A stretch of 64,000 nt of DNA from Pyropia yezoensis (Eukaryota > Rhodophyta > Bangiophyceae > Bangiales > Bangiaceae): NCBI GenBank assembly GCA_009829735.1, contig CM020618.1:31162894-31226893 (forward strand), read 5' to 3'. Of this stretch, positions 1 to 12,100 are shown one piece after another. The notes below the pieces were generated by a model. That model had not been told where the DNA came from. It ran no database searches and saw nothing but the letters and a program-made list of their open reading frames with translations. A program made the translations under genes and the position numbers. Positions within the stretch are counted from its first letter, which is position 1, and the number at the start of each line of letters is the position of its first letter.

Positions 1-713
1 AATTGAAAGTTAAGGGTTAGAAGTAGCCCCCCTAATATTAGGGTTACAATACGGCCAACCATATTGCTACACTCGGGTACCCGAGTTGCTTGGCTTCCGT
101 CGTCGATGGGACACTGCGAGACGGTACCGCCTCCCCCCCTCGCCGACTCGGTTCCGGCGTAAGTATCCGCCGGATCATGTCCGCGGAGCCCGCTCTGGGT
201 GCTCCGAGCGTAGCGCTCCGTATGGCTACGTTCCAAATCAGCCGGCGAGTCGGATCCATAACCCGCCGTGTCCGGGGGTTGTCCAGGAGTAGCAACACCG
301 GGGTCGACCCTGGTGGACTCCGAAAGTAGTCCGGCCGGTTCGAACCGTACCGGTGTGGGAGGAACACGACGGGGTACTGTCGTGTGGCTTGTTGACATCA
401 GCACAGCCATTGCGTCCTCCGTACGCTCTTCACGGGCGTCGAGTCCGGTGAACCGGGCTTTGATGCGAGCCAATGATGCCATCAGGGAGTCCCCTGGTGA
501 AGGTGGCGGCGGAGTGCGGTCGGCAGAGGACGGTTCTGGAAATCCGCCGCCCCCGGCCGTCCGTGCCGTACCAAACGTCGATCCGGCACCGGAGAGCATC
601 GGCGTCTCAATGTTGTCGATCGGGTTACCGATCCCGATTCCCGGGTTCAGCTCCAGGGTCGGCGTCGACGCCGATCCGTCATCTTGAACGTTCCCCGTCT
701 CTTGGGTAGACAT
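1..713 (-). CDS. Gag-like ORF, copy cut by the left window edge
   Basis: The start ATG is at 713. The frame stays open to base 1, with the stop expected outside the window. The sequence is identical to the consensus copy over the visible part. The LTR-derived tail begins at about base 71. Confidence 0.5.
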   Translation of the reverse strand, partial: MSTQETGNVQDDGSASTPTLELNPGIGIGNPIDNIETPMLSGAGSTFGTARTAGGGGFPEPSSADRTPPPPSPGDSLMASLARIKARFTGLDAREERTEDAMAVLMSTSHTTVPRRVPPTPVRFEPAGLLSESTRVDPGVATPGQPPDTAGYGSDSPADLERSHTERYARSTQSGLRGHDPADTYAGTESARGGGGTVSQCPIDDGSQATRVPECSNMVGRIVTLILGGLLLTLNFQ

Positions 714-1199
714 AGTCACAATCAGTCAACCGACGTAACAATCACCACGAATAATAGAGCGAGGGGGTAGATTGGGGGGAGTAACAGTAGATCACAGTCA
801 AAGGTAAAAACTCAACACAATCGATCAGGTTGCAACACCACGAGTACAAGAAAAGGACCGGATCCCTATCCGTGTGCCAGGGCCGAAGACGGCGTCACCA
901 CAAGGGTGACGGAAACCCGTCCCCTGCTGCTCCACCAATGTAGCACAATAGGTATCCGCTGCACGTCCACTCTCAGGGAACACTCACCAAGGGGGATCGG
1001 CACCAACGTCACCGGGAGGCCAAGGTTGCTGTCCTTGGAGCACAAGCCACGGGATCAAGATGGGAGCCCAAATGGGAGGGGTTTGTTGTTCTACCTTGGC
1101 CGGCGGTAGATTCGCCGCCGGCTCCCTCGTTATAAGCCCTCGGAGACACTACTAACTACCCTCCACCCCAAGATGCAAGTCCCTCTGGTCATACGTAAC

Positions 1200-1942
1200 T
1201 TATAGATACCGTGACCAGTACGAACTATCAAATTGAAAGTTAAGGGTTAGAAGTAGCCCCCCTAATATTAGGGTTACAATACGGCCAACCATATTGCTAC
1301 ACTCGGGTACCCGAGTTGCTTGGCTTCCGTCGTCGATGGGACACTGCGAGACGGTACCGCCTCCCCCCCTCGCCGACTCGGTTCCGGCGTAAGTATCCGC
1401 CGGATCATGTCCGCGGAGCCCGCTCTGGGTGCTCCGAGCGTAGCGCTCCGTATGGCTACGTTCCAAATCAGCCGGCGAGTCGGATCCATAACCCGCCGTG
1501 TCCGGGGGTTGTCCAGGAGTAGCAACACCGGGGTCGACCCTGGTGGACTCCGAAAGTAGTCCGGCCGGTTCGAACCGTACCGGTGTGGGAGGAACACGAC
1601 GGGGTACTGTCGTGTGGCTTGTTGACATCAGCACAGCCATTGCGTCCTCCGTACGCTCTTCACGGGCGTCGAGTCCGGTGAACCGGGCTTTGATGCGAGC
1701 CAATGATGCCATCAGGGAGTCCCTGGTGAAGGTGGCGGCGGAGTGCGGTCGGCAGAGGACGGTTCTGGAAATCCGCCGCCCCCGGCCGTCCGTGCCGTAC
1801 CAAACGTCGATCCGGCACCGGAGAGCATCGGCGTCTCAATGTTGTCGATCGGGTTACCGATCCCGATTCCCGGGTTCAGCTCCAGGGTCGGCGTCGACGC
1901 CGATCCGTCATCTTGAACGTTCCCCGTCTCTTGGGTAGACAT
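1200..1942 (-). pseudogene. Gag-like copy with a one-base deletion
   Basis: The C4 run found in other units (gagtcccctgg) is C3 here at about 1722-1724. This shifts the frame and splits the ORF into an N-terminal piece (1712-1942) and a downstream piece (1200-1712). The rest matches consensus. The change lies in a homopolymer, so a consensus error in the assembly is as likely as a real mutation. Confidence 0.55.
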
Positions 1943-2148
1943 AGTCACAATCAGTCAACCGACGTAACAATCACCACGAATAATAGAGCGAGGGGGTAGA
2001 TTGGGGGGAGTAACAGTAGATCACAGTCAAAGGTAAAAACTCAACACAATCGATCAGGTTGCAACACCACGAGTACAAGAAAAGGACCGGATCCCTATCC
2101 GTGTGCCAGGGCCGAAGACGGCGTCACCACAAGGGTGACGGAAACCCG

Positions 2149-2166
2149 TCCCCTGCTGCTCCACCA
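2149..2166 (-). promoter_or_regulatory. Putative retrotransposon primer-binding site (PBS), representative
   Basis: The plus strand reads TCCCCTGCTGCTCCACCA, ending in CCA one base before the LTR (spacer at 2167). On the minus strand this is TGGTGGAGCAGCAGG..., directly downstream of the LTR 3' end, where a tRNA primer anneals through its CCA tail. The final CTCCACCA equals the 3' end of many tRNA-Ala species, so an alanine tRNA primer is a reasonable guess, but only about 8-9 bases support it. The site is repeated beside every complete LTR, for example 44724-44741. Confidence 0.6.
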
Positions 2167-2167
2167 A

Positions 2168-2530
2168 TGTAGCACAATAGGTATCCGCTGCACGTCCACT
2201 CTCAGGGAACACTCACCAAGGGGGATCGGCACCAACGTCACCGGGAGGCCAAGGTTGCTGTCCTTGGAGCACAAGCCACGGGATCAAGATGGGAGCCCAA
2301 ATGGGAGGGGTTTGTTGTTCTACCTTGGCCGGCGGTAGATTCGCCGCCGGCTCCCTCGTTATAAGCCCTCGGAGACACTACTAACTACCCTCCACCCCAA
2401 GATGCAAGTCCCTCTGGTCATACGTAACTTATAGATACCGTGACCAGTACGAACTATCAAATTGAAAGTTAAGGGTTAGAAGTAGCCCCCCTAATATTAG
2501 GGTTACAATACGGCCAACCATATTGCTACA
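2168..2530 (-). mobile_element. Representative long terminal repeat (363 bp) of the array
   Basis: Read on the minus strand the segment begins TGTAGCA (ending at plus 2530) and ends TGCTACA (plus 2168). This is a perfect 7-bp inverted terminal repeat with the canonical TG...CA ends of LTRs. A primer-binding site lies one base inside. The same block recurs in every unit (full copies 361-363 bp). At 45103 the block stops exactly at TGCTACA and unrelated DNA begins, which fixes one boundary independently. The LTR contains a TTATAA box at 2359-2364, a hairpin at 2328-2351 and a telomere-like 14-bp palindrome near its outer end. The superfamily (Ty1/copia or Ty3) cannot be decided because no pol gene is present. 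Confidence 0.85.
2359..2364 (-). promoter_or_regulatory. TATA-like box in the LTR (representative)
   Basis: TTATAA lies about 170 bases inside the LTR in the minus (element) direction, a position compatible with a U3 promoter. It is followed 8 bases later by a perfect 8-bp stem hairpin (2328-2351, arms GCCGGCGG and CCGCCGGC, 8-base loop), which would straddle the expected transcription start. The hairpin stem is kept in all copies I compared; the edge LTR has one loop substitution (44912). Promoter activity is inferred from position only. Confidence 0.4.
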
Positions 2531-3172
2531 CTCGGGTACCCGAGTTGCTTGGCTTCCGTCGTCGATGGGACACTGCGAGACGGTACCGCCTCCCCCCCTC
2601 GCCGACTCGGTTCCGGCGTAAGTATCCGCCGGATCATGTCCGCGGAGCCCGCTCTGGGTGCTCCGAGCGTAGCGCTCCGTATGGCTACGTTCCAAATCAG
2701 CCGGCGAGTCGGATCCATAACCCGCCGTGTCCGGGGGTTGTCCAGGAGTAGCAACACCGGGGTCGACCCTGGTGGACTCCGAAAGTAGTCCGGCCGGTTC
2801 GAACCGTACCGGTGTGGGAGGAACACGACGGGGTACTGTCGTGTGGCTTGTTGACATCAGCACAGCCATTGCGTCCTCCGTACGCTCTTCACGGGCGTCG
2901 AGTCCGGTGAACCGGGCTTTGATGCGAGCCAATGATGCCATCAGGGAGTCCCCTGGTGAAGGTGGCGGCGGAGTGCGGTCGGCAGAGGACGGTTCTGGAA
3001 ATCCGCCGCCCCCGGCCGTCCGTGCCGTACCAAACGTCGATCCGGCACCGGAGAGCATCGGCGTCTCAATGTTGTCGATCGGGTTACCGATCCCGATTCC
3101 CGGGTTCAGCTCCAGGGTCGGCGTCGACGCCGATCCGTCATCTTGAACGTTCCCCGTCTCTTGGGTAGACAT
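2429..3172 (-). CDS. Gag-like truncated retrotransposon ORF fused to LTR, representative copy (247 aa)
   Basis: This is the only long ORF in element orientation downstream of the LTR and PBS. The ATG is at 3172; an in-frame GTG two codons upstream was not used. Residues 1-75 are Gly/Pro/Ser-rich and disordered. Residues 75-108 form a charged helix with heptad-like spacing (around SLARIKARFTGLDAREE). Residues 109-214 are Arg/Ser/Pro-rich. The last 33 residues are encoded by the downstream LTR and contain a hydrophobic stretch (VTLILGGLLLTL). There is no CCHC zinc knuckle, protease, reverse transcriptase, RNase H or integrase, so the element cannot be autonomous. Identical complete copies end (stop side) at 2429, 3659, 4887, 6117, 7347, 8577, 9807, 11037, 12267, 13497, 14727, 15957, 18416, 21219, 22449, 26557, 27786, 29016, 30246, 31476, 32705, 33935, 35165, 36395, 37625, 38855, 40084, 41314 and 42544; each starts 743 bases higher. 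Gag identity is inferred from position and composition, not from a recognised domain. Confidence 0.55.
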   Translation of the reverse strand: MSTQETGNVQDDGSASTPTLELNPGIGIGNPIDNIETPMLSGAGSTFGTARTAGGGGFPEPSSADRTPPPPSPGDSLMASLARIKARFTGLDAREERTEDAMAVLMSTSHTTVPRRVPPTPVRFEPAGLLSESTRVDPGVATPGQPPDTAGYGSDSPADLERSHTERYARSTQSGLRGHDPADTYAGTESARGGGGTVSQCPIDDGSQATRVPECSNMVGRIVTLILGGLLLTLNFQFDSSYWSRYL

Positions 3173-6100
3173 AGTCACAATCAGTCAACCGACGTAACAA
3201 TCACCACGAATAATAGAGCGAGGGGGTAGATTGGGGGGAGTAACAGTAGATCACAGTCAAAGGTAAAAACTCAACACAATCGATCAGGTTGCAACACCAC
3301 GAGTACAAGAAAAGGACCGGATCCCTATCCGTGTGCCAGGGCCGAAGACGGCGTCACCACAAGGGTGACGGAAACCCGTCCCCTGCTGCTCCACCAATGT
3401 AGCACAATAGGTATCCGCTGCACGTCCACTCTCAGGGAACACTCACCAAGGGGGATCGGCACCAACGTCACCGGGAGGCCAAGGTTGCTGTCCTTGGAGC
3501 ACAAGCCACGGGATCAAGATGGGAGCCCAAATGGGAGGGGTTTGTTGTTCTACCTTGGCCGGCGGTAGATTCGCCGCCGGCTCCCTCGTTATAAGCCCTC
3601 GGAGACACTACTAACTACCCTCCACCCCAAGATGCAAGTCCCTCTGGTCATACGTAACTTATAGATACCGTGACCAGTACGAACTATCAAATTGAAAGTT
3701 AAGGGTTAGAAGTAGCCCCCCTAATATTAGGGTTACAATACGGCCAACCATATTGCTACACTCGGGTACCCGAGTTGCTTGGCTTCCGTCGTCGATGGGA
3801 CACTGCGAGACGGTACCGCCTCCCCCCCTCGCCGACTCGGTTCCGGCGTAAGTATCCGCCGGATCATGTCCGCGGAGCCCGCTCTGGGTGCTCCGAGCGT
3901 AGCGCTCCGTATGGCTACGTTCCAAATCAGCCGGCGAGTCGGATCCATAACCCGCCGTGTCCGGGGGTTGTCCAGGAGTAGCAACACCGGGGTCGACCCT
4001 GGTGGACTCCGAAAGTAGTCCGGCCGGTTCGAACCGTACCGGTGTGGGAGGAACACGACGGGGTACTGTCGTGTGGCTTGTTGACATCAGCACAGCCATT
4101 GCGTCCTCCGTACGCTCTTCACGGGCGTCGAGTCCGGTGAACCGGGCTTTGATGCGAGCCAATGATGCCATCAGGGAGTCCCCTGGTGAAGGTGGCGGCG
4201 GAGTGCGGTCGGCAGAGGACGGTTCTGGAAATCCGCCGCCCCCGGCCGTCCGTGCCGTACCAAACGTCGATCCGGCACCGGAGAGCATCGGCGTCTCAAT
4301 GTTGTCGATCGGGTTACCGATCCCGATTCCCGGGTTCAGCTCCAGGGTCGGCGTCGACGCCGATCCGTCATCTTGAACGTTCCCCGTCTCTTGGGTAGAC
4401 ATAGTCACAATCAGTCAACCGACGTAACAATCACCACGAATAATAGAGCGAGGGGGTAGATTGGGGGAGTAACAGTAGATCACAGTCAAAGGTAAAAACT
4501 CAACACAATCGATCAGGTTGCAACACCACGAGTACAAGAAAAGGACCGGATCCCTATCCGTGTGCCAGGGCCGAAGACGGCGTCACCACAAGGGTGACGG
4601 AAACCCGTCCCCTGCTGCTCCACCAATGTAGCACAATAGGTATCCGCTGCACGTCCACTCTCAGGGAACACTCACCAAGGGGATCGGCACCAACGTCACC
4701 GGGAGGCCAAGGTTGCTGTCCTTGGAGCACAAGCCACGGGATCAAGATGGGAGCCCAAATGGGAGGGGTTTGTTGTTCTACCTTGGCCGGCGGTAGATTC
4801 GCCGCCGGCTCCCTCGTTATAAGCCCTCGGAGACACTACTAACTACCCTCCACCCCAAGATGCAAGTCCCTCTGGTCATACGTAACTTATAGATACCGTG
4901 ACCAGTACGAACTATCAAATTGAAAGTTAAGGGTTAGAAGTAGCCCCCCTAATATTAGGGTTACAATACGGCCAACCATATTGCTACACTCGGGTACCCG
5001 AGTTGCTTGGCTTCCGTCGTCGATGGGACACTGCGAGACGGTACCGCCTCCCCCCCTCGCCGACTCGGTTCCGGCGTAAGTATCCGCCGGATCATGTCCG
5101 CGGAGCCCGCTCTGGGTGCTCCGAGCGTAGCGCTCCGTATGGCTACGTTCCAAATCAGCCGGCGAGTCGGATCCATAACCCGCCGTGTCCGGGGGTTGTC
5201 CAGGAGTAGCAACACCGGGGTCGACCCTGGTGGACTCCGAAAGTAGTCCGGCCGGTTCGAACCGTACCGGTGTGGGAGGAACACGACGGGGTACTGTCGT
5301 GTGGCTTGTTGACATCAGCACAGCCATTGCGTCCTCCGTACGCTCTTCACGGGCGTCGAGTCCGGTGAACCGGGCTTTGATGCGAGCCAATGATGCCATC
5401 AGGGAGTCCCCTGGTGAAGGTGGCGGCGGAGTGCGGTCGGCAGAGGACGGTTCTGGAAATCCGCCGCCCCCGGCCGTCCGTGCCGTACCAAACGTCGATC
5501 CGGCACCGGAGAGCATCGGCGTCTCAATGTTGTCGATCGGGTTACCGATCCCGATTCCCGGGTTCAGCTCCAGGGTCGGCGTCGACGCCGATCCGTCATC
5601 TTGAACGTTCCCCGTCTCTTGGGTAGACATAGTCACAATCAGTCAACCGACGTAACAATCACCACGAATAATAGAGCGAGGGGGTAGATTGGGGGGAGTA
5701 ACAGTAGATCACAGTCAAAGGTAAAAACTCAACACAATCGATCAGGTTGCAACACCACGAGTACAAGAAAAGGACCGGATCCCTATCCGTGTGCCAGGGC
5801 CGAAGACGGCGTCACCACAAGGGTGACGGAAACCCGTCCCCTGCTGCTCCACCAATGTAGCACAATAGGTATCCGCTGCACGTCCACTCTCAGGGAACAC
5901 TCACCAAGGGGGATCGGCACCAACGTCACCGGGAGGCCAAGGTTGCTGTCCTTGGAGCACAAGCCACGGGATCAAGATGGGAGCCCAAATGGGAGGGGTT
6001 TGTTGTTCTACCTTGGCCGGCGGTAGATTCGCCGCCGGCTCCCTCGTTATAAGCCCTCGGAGACACTACTAACTACCCTCCACCCCAAGATGCAAGTCCC

Positions 6101-9100
6101 TCTGGTCATACGTAACTTATAGATACCGTGACCAGTACGAACTATCAAATTGAAAGTTAAGGGTTAGAAGTAGCCCCCCTAATATTAGGGTTACAATACG
6201 GCCAACCATATTGCTACACTCGGGTACCCGAGTTGCTTGGCTTCCGTCGTCGATGGGACACTGCGAGACGGTACCGCCTCCCCCCCTCGCCGACTCGGTT
6301 CCGGCGTAAGTATCCGCCGGATCATGTCCGCGGAGCCCGCTCTGGGTGCTCCGAGCGTAGCGCTCCGTATGGCTACGTTCCAAATCAGCCGGCGAGTCGG
6401 ATCCATAACCCGCCGTGTCCGGGGGTTGTCCAGGAGTAGCAACACCGGGGTCGACCCTGGTGGACTCCGAAAGTAGTCCGGCCGGTTCGAACCGTACCGG
6501 TGTGGGAGGAACACGACGGGGTACTGTCGTGTGGCTTGTTGACATCAGCACAGCCATTGCGTCCTCCGTACGCTCTTCACGGGCGTCGAGTCCGGTGAAC
6601 CGGGCTTTGATGCGAGCCAATGATGCCATCAGGGAGTCCCCTGGTGAAGGTGGCGGCGGAGTGCGGTCGGCAGAGGACGGTTCTGGAAATCCGCCGCCCC
6701 CGGCCGTCCGTGCCGTACCAAACGTCGATCCGGCACCGGAGAGCATCGGCGTCTCAATGTTGTCGATCGGGTTACCGATCCCGATTCCCGGGTTCAGCTC
6801 CAGGGTCGGCGTCGACGCCGATCCGTCATCTTGAACGTTCCCCGTCTCTTGGGTAGACATAGTCACAATCAGTCAACCGACGTAACAATCACCACGAATA
6901 ATAGAGCGAGGGGGTAGATTGGGGGGAGTAACAGTAGATCACAGTCAAAGGTAAAAACTCAACACAATCGATCAGGTTGCAACACCACGAGTACAAGAAA
7001 AGGACCGGATCCCTATCCGTGTGCCAGGGCCGAAGACGGCGTCACCACAAGGGTGACGGAAACCCGTCCCCTGCTGCTCCACCAATGTAGCACAATAGGT
7101 ATCCGCTGCACGTCCACTCTCAGGGAACACTCACCAAGGGGGATCGGCACCAACGTCACCGGGAGGCCAAGGTTGCTGTCCTTGGAGCACAAGCCACGGG
7201 ATCAAGATGGGAGCCCAAATGGGAGGGGTTTGTTGTTCTACCTTGGCCGGCGGTAGATTCGCCGCCGGCTCCCTCGTTATAAGCCCTCGGAGACACTACT
7301 AACTACCCTCCACCCCAAGATGCAAGTCCCTCTGGTCATACGTAACTTATAGATACCGTGACCAGTACGAACTATCAAATTGAAAGTTAAGGGTTAGAAG
7401 TAGCCCCCCTAATATTAGGGTTACAATACGGCCAACCATATTGCTACACTCGGGTACCCGAGTTGCTTGGCTTCCGTCGTCGATGGGACACTGCGAGACG
7501 GTACCGCCTCCCCCCCTCGCCGACTCGGTTCCGGCGTAAGTATCCGCCGGATCATGTCCGCGGAGCCCGCTCTGGGTGCTCCGAGCGTAGCGCTCCGTAT
7601 GGCTACGTTCCAAATCAGCCGGCGAGTCGGATCCATAACCCGCCGTGTCCGGGGGTTGTCCAGGAGTAGCAACACCGGGGTCGACCCTGGTGGACTCCGA
7701 AAGTAGTCCGGCCGGTTCGAACCGTACCGGTGTGGGAGGAACACGACGGGGTACTGTCGTGTGGCTTGTTGACATCAGCACAGCCATTGCGTCCTCCGTA
7801 CGCTCTTCACGGGCGTCGAGTCCGGTGAACCGGGCTTTGATGCGAGCCAATGATGCCATCAGGGAGTCCCCTGGTGAAGGTGGCGGCGGAGTGCGGTCGG
7901 CAGAGGACGGTTCTGGAAATCCGCCGCCCCCGGCCGTCCGTGCCGTACCAAACGTCGATCCGGCACCGGAGAGCATCGGCGTCTCAATGTTGTCGATCGG
8001 GTTACCGATCCCGATTCCCGGGTTCAGCTCCAGGGTCGGCGTCGACGCCGATCCGTCATCTTGAACGTTCCCCGTCTCTTGGGTAGACATAGTCACAATC
8101 AGTCAACCGACGTAACAATCACCACGAATAATAGAGCGAGGGGGTAGATTGGGGGGAGTAACAGTAGATCACAGTCAAAGGTAAAAACTCAACACAATCG
8201 ATCAGGTTGCAACACCACGAGTACAAGAAAAGGACCGGATCCCTATCCGTGTGCCAGGGCCGAAGACGGCGTCACCACAAGGGTGACGGAAACCCGTCCC
8301 CTGCTGCTCCACCAATGTAGCACAATAGGTATCCGCTGCACGTCCACTCTCAGGGAACACTCACCAAGGGGGATCGGCACCAACGTCACCGGGAGGCCAA
8401 GGTTGCTGTCCTTGGAGCACAAGCCACGGGATCAAGATGGGAGCCCAAATGGGAGGGGTTTGTTGTTCTACCTTGGCCGGCGGTAGATTCGCCGCCGGCT
8501 CCCTCGTTATAAGCCCTCGGAGACACTACTAACTACCCTCCACCCCAAGATGCAAGTCCCTCTGGTCATACGTAACTTATAGATACCGTGACCAGTACGA
8601 ACTATCAAATTGAAAGTTAAGGGTTAGAAGTAGCCCCCCTAATATTAGGGTTACAATACGGCCAACCATATTGCTACACTCGGGTACCCGAGTTGCTTGG
8701 CTTCCGTCGTCGATGGGACACTGCGAGACGGTACCGCCTCCCCCCCTCGCCGACTCGGTTCCGGCGTAAGTATCCGCCGGATCATGTCCGCGGAGCCCGC
8801 TCTGGGTGCTCCGAGCGTAGCGCTCCGTATGGCTACGTTCCAAATCAGCCGGCGAGTCGGATCCATAACCCGCCGTGTCCGGGGGTTGTCCAGGAGTAGC
8901 AACACCGGGGTCGACCCTGGTGGACTCCGAAAGTAGTCCGGCCGGTTCGAACCGTACCGGTGTGGGAGGAACACGACGGGGTACTGTCGTGTGGCTTGTT
9001 GACATCAGCACAGCCATTGCGTCCTCCGTACGCTCTTCACGGGCGTCGAGTCCGGTGAACCGGGCTTTGATGCGAGCCAATGATGCCATCAGGGAGTCCC

Positions 9101-12100
9101 CTGGTGAAGGTGGCGGCGGAGTGCGGTCGGCAGAGGACGGTTCTGGAAATCCGCCGCCCCCGGCCGTCCGTGCCGTACCAAACGTCGATCCGGCACCGGA
9201 GAGCATCGGCGTCTCAATGTTGTCGATCGGGTTACCGATCCCGATTCCCGGGTTCAGCTCCAGGGTCGGCGTCGACGCCGATCCGTCATCTTGAACGTTC
9301 CCCGTCTCTTGGGTAGACATAGTCACAATCAGTCAACCGACGTAACAATCACCACGAATAATAGAGCGAGGGGGTAGATTGGGGGGAGTAACAGTAGATC
9401 ACAGTCAAAGGTAAAAACTCAACACAATCGATCAGGTTGCAACACCACGAGTACAAGAAAAGGACCGGATCCCTATCCGTGTGCCAGGGCCGAAGACGGC
9501 GTCACCACAAGGGTGACGGAAACCCGTCCCCTGCTGCTCCACCAATGTAGCACAATAGGTATCCGCTGCACGTCCACTCTCAGGGAACACTCACCAAGGG
9601 GGATCGGCACCAACGTCACCGGGAGGCCAAGGTTGCTGTCCTTGGAGCACAAGCCACGGGATCAAGATGGGAGCCCAAATGGGAGGGGTTTGTTGTTCTA
9701 CCTTGGCCGGCGGTAGATTCGCCGCCGGCTCCCTCGTTATAAGCCCTCGGAGACACTACTAACTACCCTCCACCCCAAGATGCAAGTCCCTCTGGTCATA
9801 CGTAACTTATAGATACCGTGACCAGTACGAACTATCAAATTGAAAGTTAAGGGTTAGAAGTAGCCCCCCTAATATTAGGGTTACAATACGGCCAACCATA
9901 TTGCTACACTCGGGTACCCGAGTTGCTTGGCTTCCGTCGTCGATGGGACACTGCGAGACGGTACCGCCTCCCCCCCTCGCCGACTCGGTTCCGGCGTAAG
10001 TATCCGCCGGATCATGTCCGCGGAGCCCGCTCTGGGTGCTCCGAGCGTAGCGCTCCGTATGGCTACGTTCCAAATCAGCCGGCGAGTCGGATCCATAACC
10101 CGCCGTGTCCGGGGGTTGTCCAGGAGTAGCAACACCGGGGTCGACCCTGGTGGACTCCGAAAGTAGTCCGGCCGGTTCGAACCGTACCGGTGTGGGAGGA
10201 ACACGACGGGGTACTGTCGTGTGGCTTGTTGACATCAGCACAGCCATTGCGTCCTCCGTACGCTCTTCACGGGCGTCGAGTCCGGTGAACCGGGCTTTGA
10301 TGCGAGCCAATGATGCCATCAGGGAGTCCCCTGGTGAAGGTGGCGGCGGAGTGCGGTCGGCAGAGGACGGTTCTGGAAATCCGCCGCCCCCGGCCGTCCG
10401 TGCCGTACCAAACGTCGATCCGGCACCGGAGAGCATCGGCGTCTCAATGTTGTCGATCGGGTTACCGATCCCGATTCCCGGGTTCAGCTCCAGGGTCGGC
10501 GTCGACGCCGATCCGTCATCTTGAACGTTCCCCGTCTCTTGGGTAGACATAGTCACAATCAGTCAACCGACGTAACAATCACCACGAATAATAGAGCGAG
10601 GGGGTAGATTGGGGGGAGTAACAGTAGATCACAGTCAAAGGTAAAAACTCAACACAATCGATCAGGTTGCAACACCACGAGTACAAGAAAAGGACCGGAT
10701 CCCTATCCGTGTGCCAGGGCCGAAGACGGCGTCACCACAAGGGTGACGGAAACCCGTCCCCTGCTGCTCCACCAATGTAGCACAATAGGTATCCGCTGCA
10801 CGTCCACTCTCAGGGAACACTCACCAAGGGGGATCGGCACCAACGTCACCGGGAGGCCAAGGTTGCTGTCCTTGGAGCACAAGCCACGGGATCAAGATGG
10901 GAGCCCAAATGGGAGGGGTTTGTTGTTCTACCTTGGCCGGCGGTAGATTCGCCGCCGGCTCCCTCGTTATAAGCCCTCGGAGACACTACTAACTACCCTC
11001 CACCCCAAGATGCAAGTCCCTCTGGTCATACGTAACTTATAGATACCGTGACCAGTACGAACTATCAAATTGAAAGTTAAGGGTTAGAAGTAGCCCCCCT
11101 AATATTAGGGTTACAATACGGCCAACCATATTGCTACACTCGGGTACCCGAGTTGCTTGGCTTCCGTCGTCGATGGGACACTGCGAGACGGTACCGCCTC
11201 CCCCCCTCGCCGACTCGGTTCCGGCGTAAGTATCCGCCGGATCATGTCCGCGGAGCCCGCTCTGGGTGCTCCGAGCGTAGCGCTCCGTATGGCTACGTTC
11301 CAAATCAGCCGGCGAGTCGGATCCATAACCCGCCGTGTCCGGGGGTTGTCCAGGAGTAGCAACACCGGGGTCGACCCTGGTGGACTCCGAAAGTAGTCCG
11401 GCCGGTTCGAACCGTACCGGTGTGGGAGGAACACGACGGGGTACTGTCGTGTGGCTTGTTGACATCAGCACAGCCATTGCGTCCTCCGTACGCTCTTCAC
11501 GGGCGTCGAGTCCGGTGAACCGGGCTTTGATGCGAGCCAATGATGCCATCAGGGAGTCCCCTGGTGAAGGTGGCGGCGGAGTGCGGTCGGCAGAGGACGG
11601 TTCTGGAAATCCGCCGCCCCCGGCCGTCCGTGCCGTACCAAACGTCGATCCGGCACCGGAGAGCATCGGCGTCTCAATGTTGTCGATCGGGTTACCGATC
11701 CCGATTCCCGGGTTCAGCTCCAGGGTCGGCGTCGACGCCGATCCGTCATCTTGAACGTTCCCCGTCTCTTGGGTAGACATAGTCACAATCAGTCAACCGA
11801 CGTAACAATCACCACGAATAATAGAGCGAGGGGGTAGATTGGGGGGAGTAACAGTAGATCACAGTCAAAGGTAAAAACTCAACACAATCGATCAGGTTGC
11901 AACACCACGAGTACAAGAAAAGGACCGGATCCCTATCCGTGTGCCAGGGCCGAAGACGGCGTCACCACAAGGGTGACGGAAACCCGTCCCCTGCTGCTCC
12001 ACCAATGTAGCACAATAGGTATCCGCTGCACGTCCACTCTCAGGGAACACTCACCAAGGGGGATCGGCACCAACGTCACCGGGAGGCCAAGGTTGCTGTC

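Noticed and set aside
268-687. Plus-strand 139-aa frame repeated in every unit
   Set aside because: It is antisense to the gag-like ORF. LTR polarity, PBS and TATA box all point to the minus strand, and the frame has no domain.
906-1109. Plus-strand 67-aa frame repeated in every unit
   Set aside because: It overlaps the PBS and LTR in antisense, so it is explained as a shadow of element structure.
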